From Saprospiraceae bacterium (GTDB taxonomy: Bacteria; Bacteroidota; Bacteroidia; Chitinophagales; Saprospiraceae), in NCBI GenBank assembly GCA_013001595.1, contig JABDMH010000035.1, forward strand, positions 1-36,013: DNA of 36,013 nt, read 5' to 3'. Both the position numbers and the translations under genes were made by a program. This document shows, piece by piece, positions 34,780-36,013 of this stretch (positions are counted from its first letter, which is position 1; every line of letters starts with the position of its first letter). The notes beneath the pieces were generated by a model, which saw nothing but the letters and a program-made list of their open reading frames with translations, was not told the DNA's origin and did not search any database.

Positions 34780-36013
34780 ATGAAAATGTATAATTATAAA
34801 TTAATCGGTTTCCAGATTCTGGCAGTACTGCTTTTGAGCAGTTGTGCAGATACATTGGATATCAACGATAGCCCAAACTCCCCCAGTGTGGTGGATGGGA
34901 ACCTCGTGTACCCCTCTGCACAAATGCATGTGGTTGGAGCAGTAAATGGCTATTTCGGTGTGGTAGGCGGCATCTGGTCGCAACATTGGACTCAGAGTCA
35001 TGTAGCCTCACAGTACAGAGATGAAGATCGTTACTCATTGACGGCTGCAGACAGCGACTACGGTATTCCTTGGCGAGAGCTATTCTCAGATGCCCTTATT
35101 GACTTAAAGAGAGTAGAAGCGGAAGCTAGGGAAGCTGGTAACAACAACTTAGCGCTGATGTCAGTGGCTTTGCGCGCCTACACGTACCAGATGCTCGTGG
35201 ATTGGTATGATCAAGTACCTTATGCTGAGGCTCTGTCTGCTGAAGACGGAATTACTCAACCTGTTTTTGATAACGGCGATGCGGTATATGCAGGTCTTAT
35301 GAATGAGCTGAACGATGTCAAATCATTAGATGTATCCGGTGGTGGAAACACCTGGATTCAAACTGATTTTGTATTTGGCGATGGAGGCCTTTTCAACCAA
35401 AGTAGGTCCTGGCAACAGTTTGTCAATACGTTGATGTTAAAGATGTGGCTGCGTCAAACCAAGGTGAATGATGGTGGCGCCAGTGCAGCGATTAGTGCAC
35501 TTCTTGCAGAAAATAATTTTCTGCCGGGTGACGCCCAGATCGATGTCTTCATCGACCAGCCAGATCAAAGCTATCCGCTGTATGAGACGAATATCCGACA
35601 GCTGAATGTTGGAACGAATGTACGTGCCAGTCAAACGTTCATTTCTTGGCTTTTAGCCAATGGAGATCCCAGAGTAGATCAATACTTCACAGCAGGATCG
35701 GATGGCCACATGGGATTGCGCCAGGGTGATATCGATCTTCCCGGTAGTGTGTTGGATCAAGCTTTGGTAGATGTTGCCATTTTTAAAGCTGACCAGCCTT
35801 TTTACTTCTTCTCTCAGGATGAAGTGGAATTTATGCTCGCCGAAGCGCATCTGAGATACGGAGATGCAGGCATGGCCAAGTCCTTTTATGAATCAGCAGT
35901 CGCAAATGCTTGTACTAGGGTAGGAGCAGATTGCTCTGCTTTAATTGAGGGTGCCTACGCTTACCCTGATACGGATTTTGACAGCAATCTCAAAGCCATC
36001 ATTACACAGAAAT
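34780..36013 (+). CDS. SusD/RagB-like nutrient-binding lipoprotein, partial at window end
   Basis: The first 411 codons of a SusD-like protein, open to the last base of the window. It begins MKMYNYKLIGFQILAVLLLSSC, a lipoprotein signal with lipobox LLSSC and lipidated Cys22, so the mature protein is anchored in the outer membrane facing outwards. The N-terminal DTLDINDSPNSP is typical of the SusD-like_2 branch. Helical TPR-like segments follow, such as LMSVALRAYTYQMLVDWYDQVPYAEAL and the later DEVEFMLAEAHLRYGDAGMAKSFYESAV. SusD proteins form the lid of the SusC importer and bind its substrate. The full protein in this family is about 480-540 residues, so perhaps a fifth is missing on the right. 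Confidence 0.93.
   Translation, partial: MKMYNYKLIGFQILAVLLLSSCADTLDINDSPNSPSVVDGNLVYPSAQMHVVGAVNGYFGVVGGIWSQHWTQSHVASQYRDEDRYSLTAADSDYGIPWRELFSDALIDLKRVEAEAREAGNNNLALMSVALRAYTYQMLVDWYDQVPYAEALSAEDGITQPVFDNGDAVYAGLMNELNDVKSLDVSGGGNTWIQTDFVFGDGGLFNQSRSWQQFVNTLMLKMWLRQTKVNDGGASAAISALLAENNFLPGDAQIDVFIDQPDQSYPLYETNIRQLNVGTNVRASQTFISWLLANGDPRVDQYFTAGSDGHMGLRQGDIDLPGSVLDQALVDVAIFKADQPFYFFSQDEVEFMLAEAHLRYGDAGMAKSFYESAVANACTRVGADCSALIEGAYAYPDTDFDSNLKAIITQK

Noticed and set aside
1-36013. Mobile elements, CRISPR arrays, prophage or tRNA-linked islands
   Set aside because: I found no transposase, integrase, terminal repeats, regular spacer-repeat pattern or tRNA-like cloverleaf by reading both strands.

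Overview
The window looks like chromosomal DNA of a free-living, non-phototrophic Bacteroidota. Evidence seen: a SusC/SusD pair, two TPR histidine kinases of the kind common in that phylum, almost no Shine-Dalgarno sequences, and promoter -7 elements of the Bacteroidota form TAnnTTTG. A Saprospiria/Lewinella-like or marine Cytophagia-like host is my guess from gene content and moderate GC; it is not proven. I saw no rRNA, tRNA, CRISPR array, prophage or insertion sequence.

Layout. 1-3.2 kb (minus): a frameshifted DUF6159 membrane protein and an S9 prolyl-oligopeptidase-type peptidase. 3.7-8.4 kb: a YciI protein, then an aldehyde dehydrogenase tightly coupled to a class I glutamine amidotransferase, then small single-domain genes (TfoX-N, atypical SDR, VOC/glyoxalase, DUF1569). 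8.6-16 kb: a TPR histidine kinase with an overlapping NarL-type response regulator, a HerA-like ATPase with a coiled-coil tail, and on the minus strand a second TPR histidine kinase without its own regulator. 16.1-24.2 kb (minus): a probable five-gene operon, read from 24.2 kb downward: secreted CehA/McbA-like PHP metallohydrolase, secreted PAL-like NHL propeller fused to a kelch propeller, ethanolamine-type APC permease, glutamine-synthetase-like gamma-glutamyl-amide ligase, SDR. 24.2-30.4 kb (plus): a MarR regulator followed by a complete RND efflux operon (adaptor, pump, outer-membrane channel). 30.8-31.1 kb (minus): a small glycine-rich hydrophobic protein. 31.6 kb to the end: a SusC/RagA receptor and the first 411 codons of its SusD-like lipoprotein, which runs off the window.

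How the genes may work together. The permease, GS-like ligase and SDR in the minus-strand operon, together with the ALDH-amidotransferase pair 10 kb away, supply one candidate for every step of a gamma-glutamylated amine route. The order would be: import of ethanolamine, ligation to glutamate, alcohol to aldehyde, aldehyde to acid, then hydrolysis to glutamate plus glycine. It is analogous to E. coli PuuABCD for putrescine and to Streptomyces GlnA4 for ethanolamine. The two secreted proteins at the head of the operon have no place in those known pathways and could release the amine substrate outside the cytoplasm. This is the most interesting system in the window. Each enzyme family is visible in the sequence; the substrate and the joint pathway are inference.
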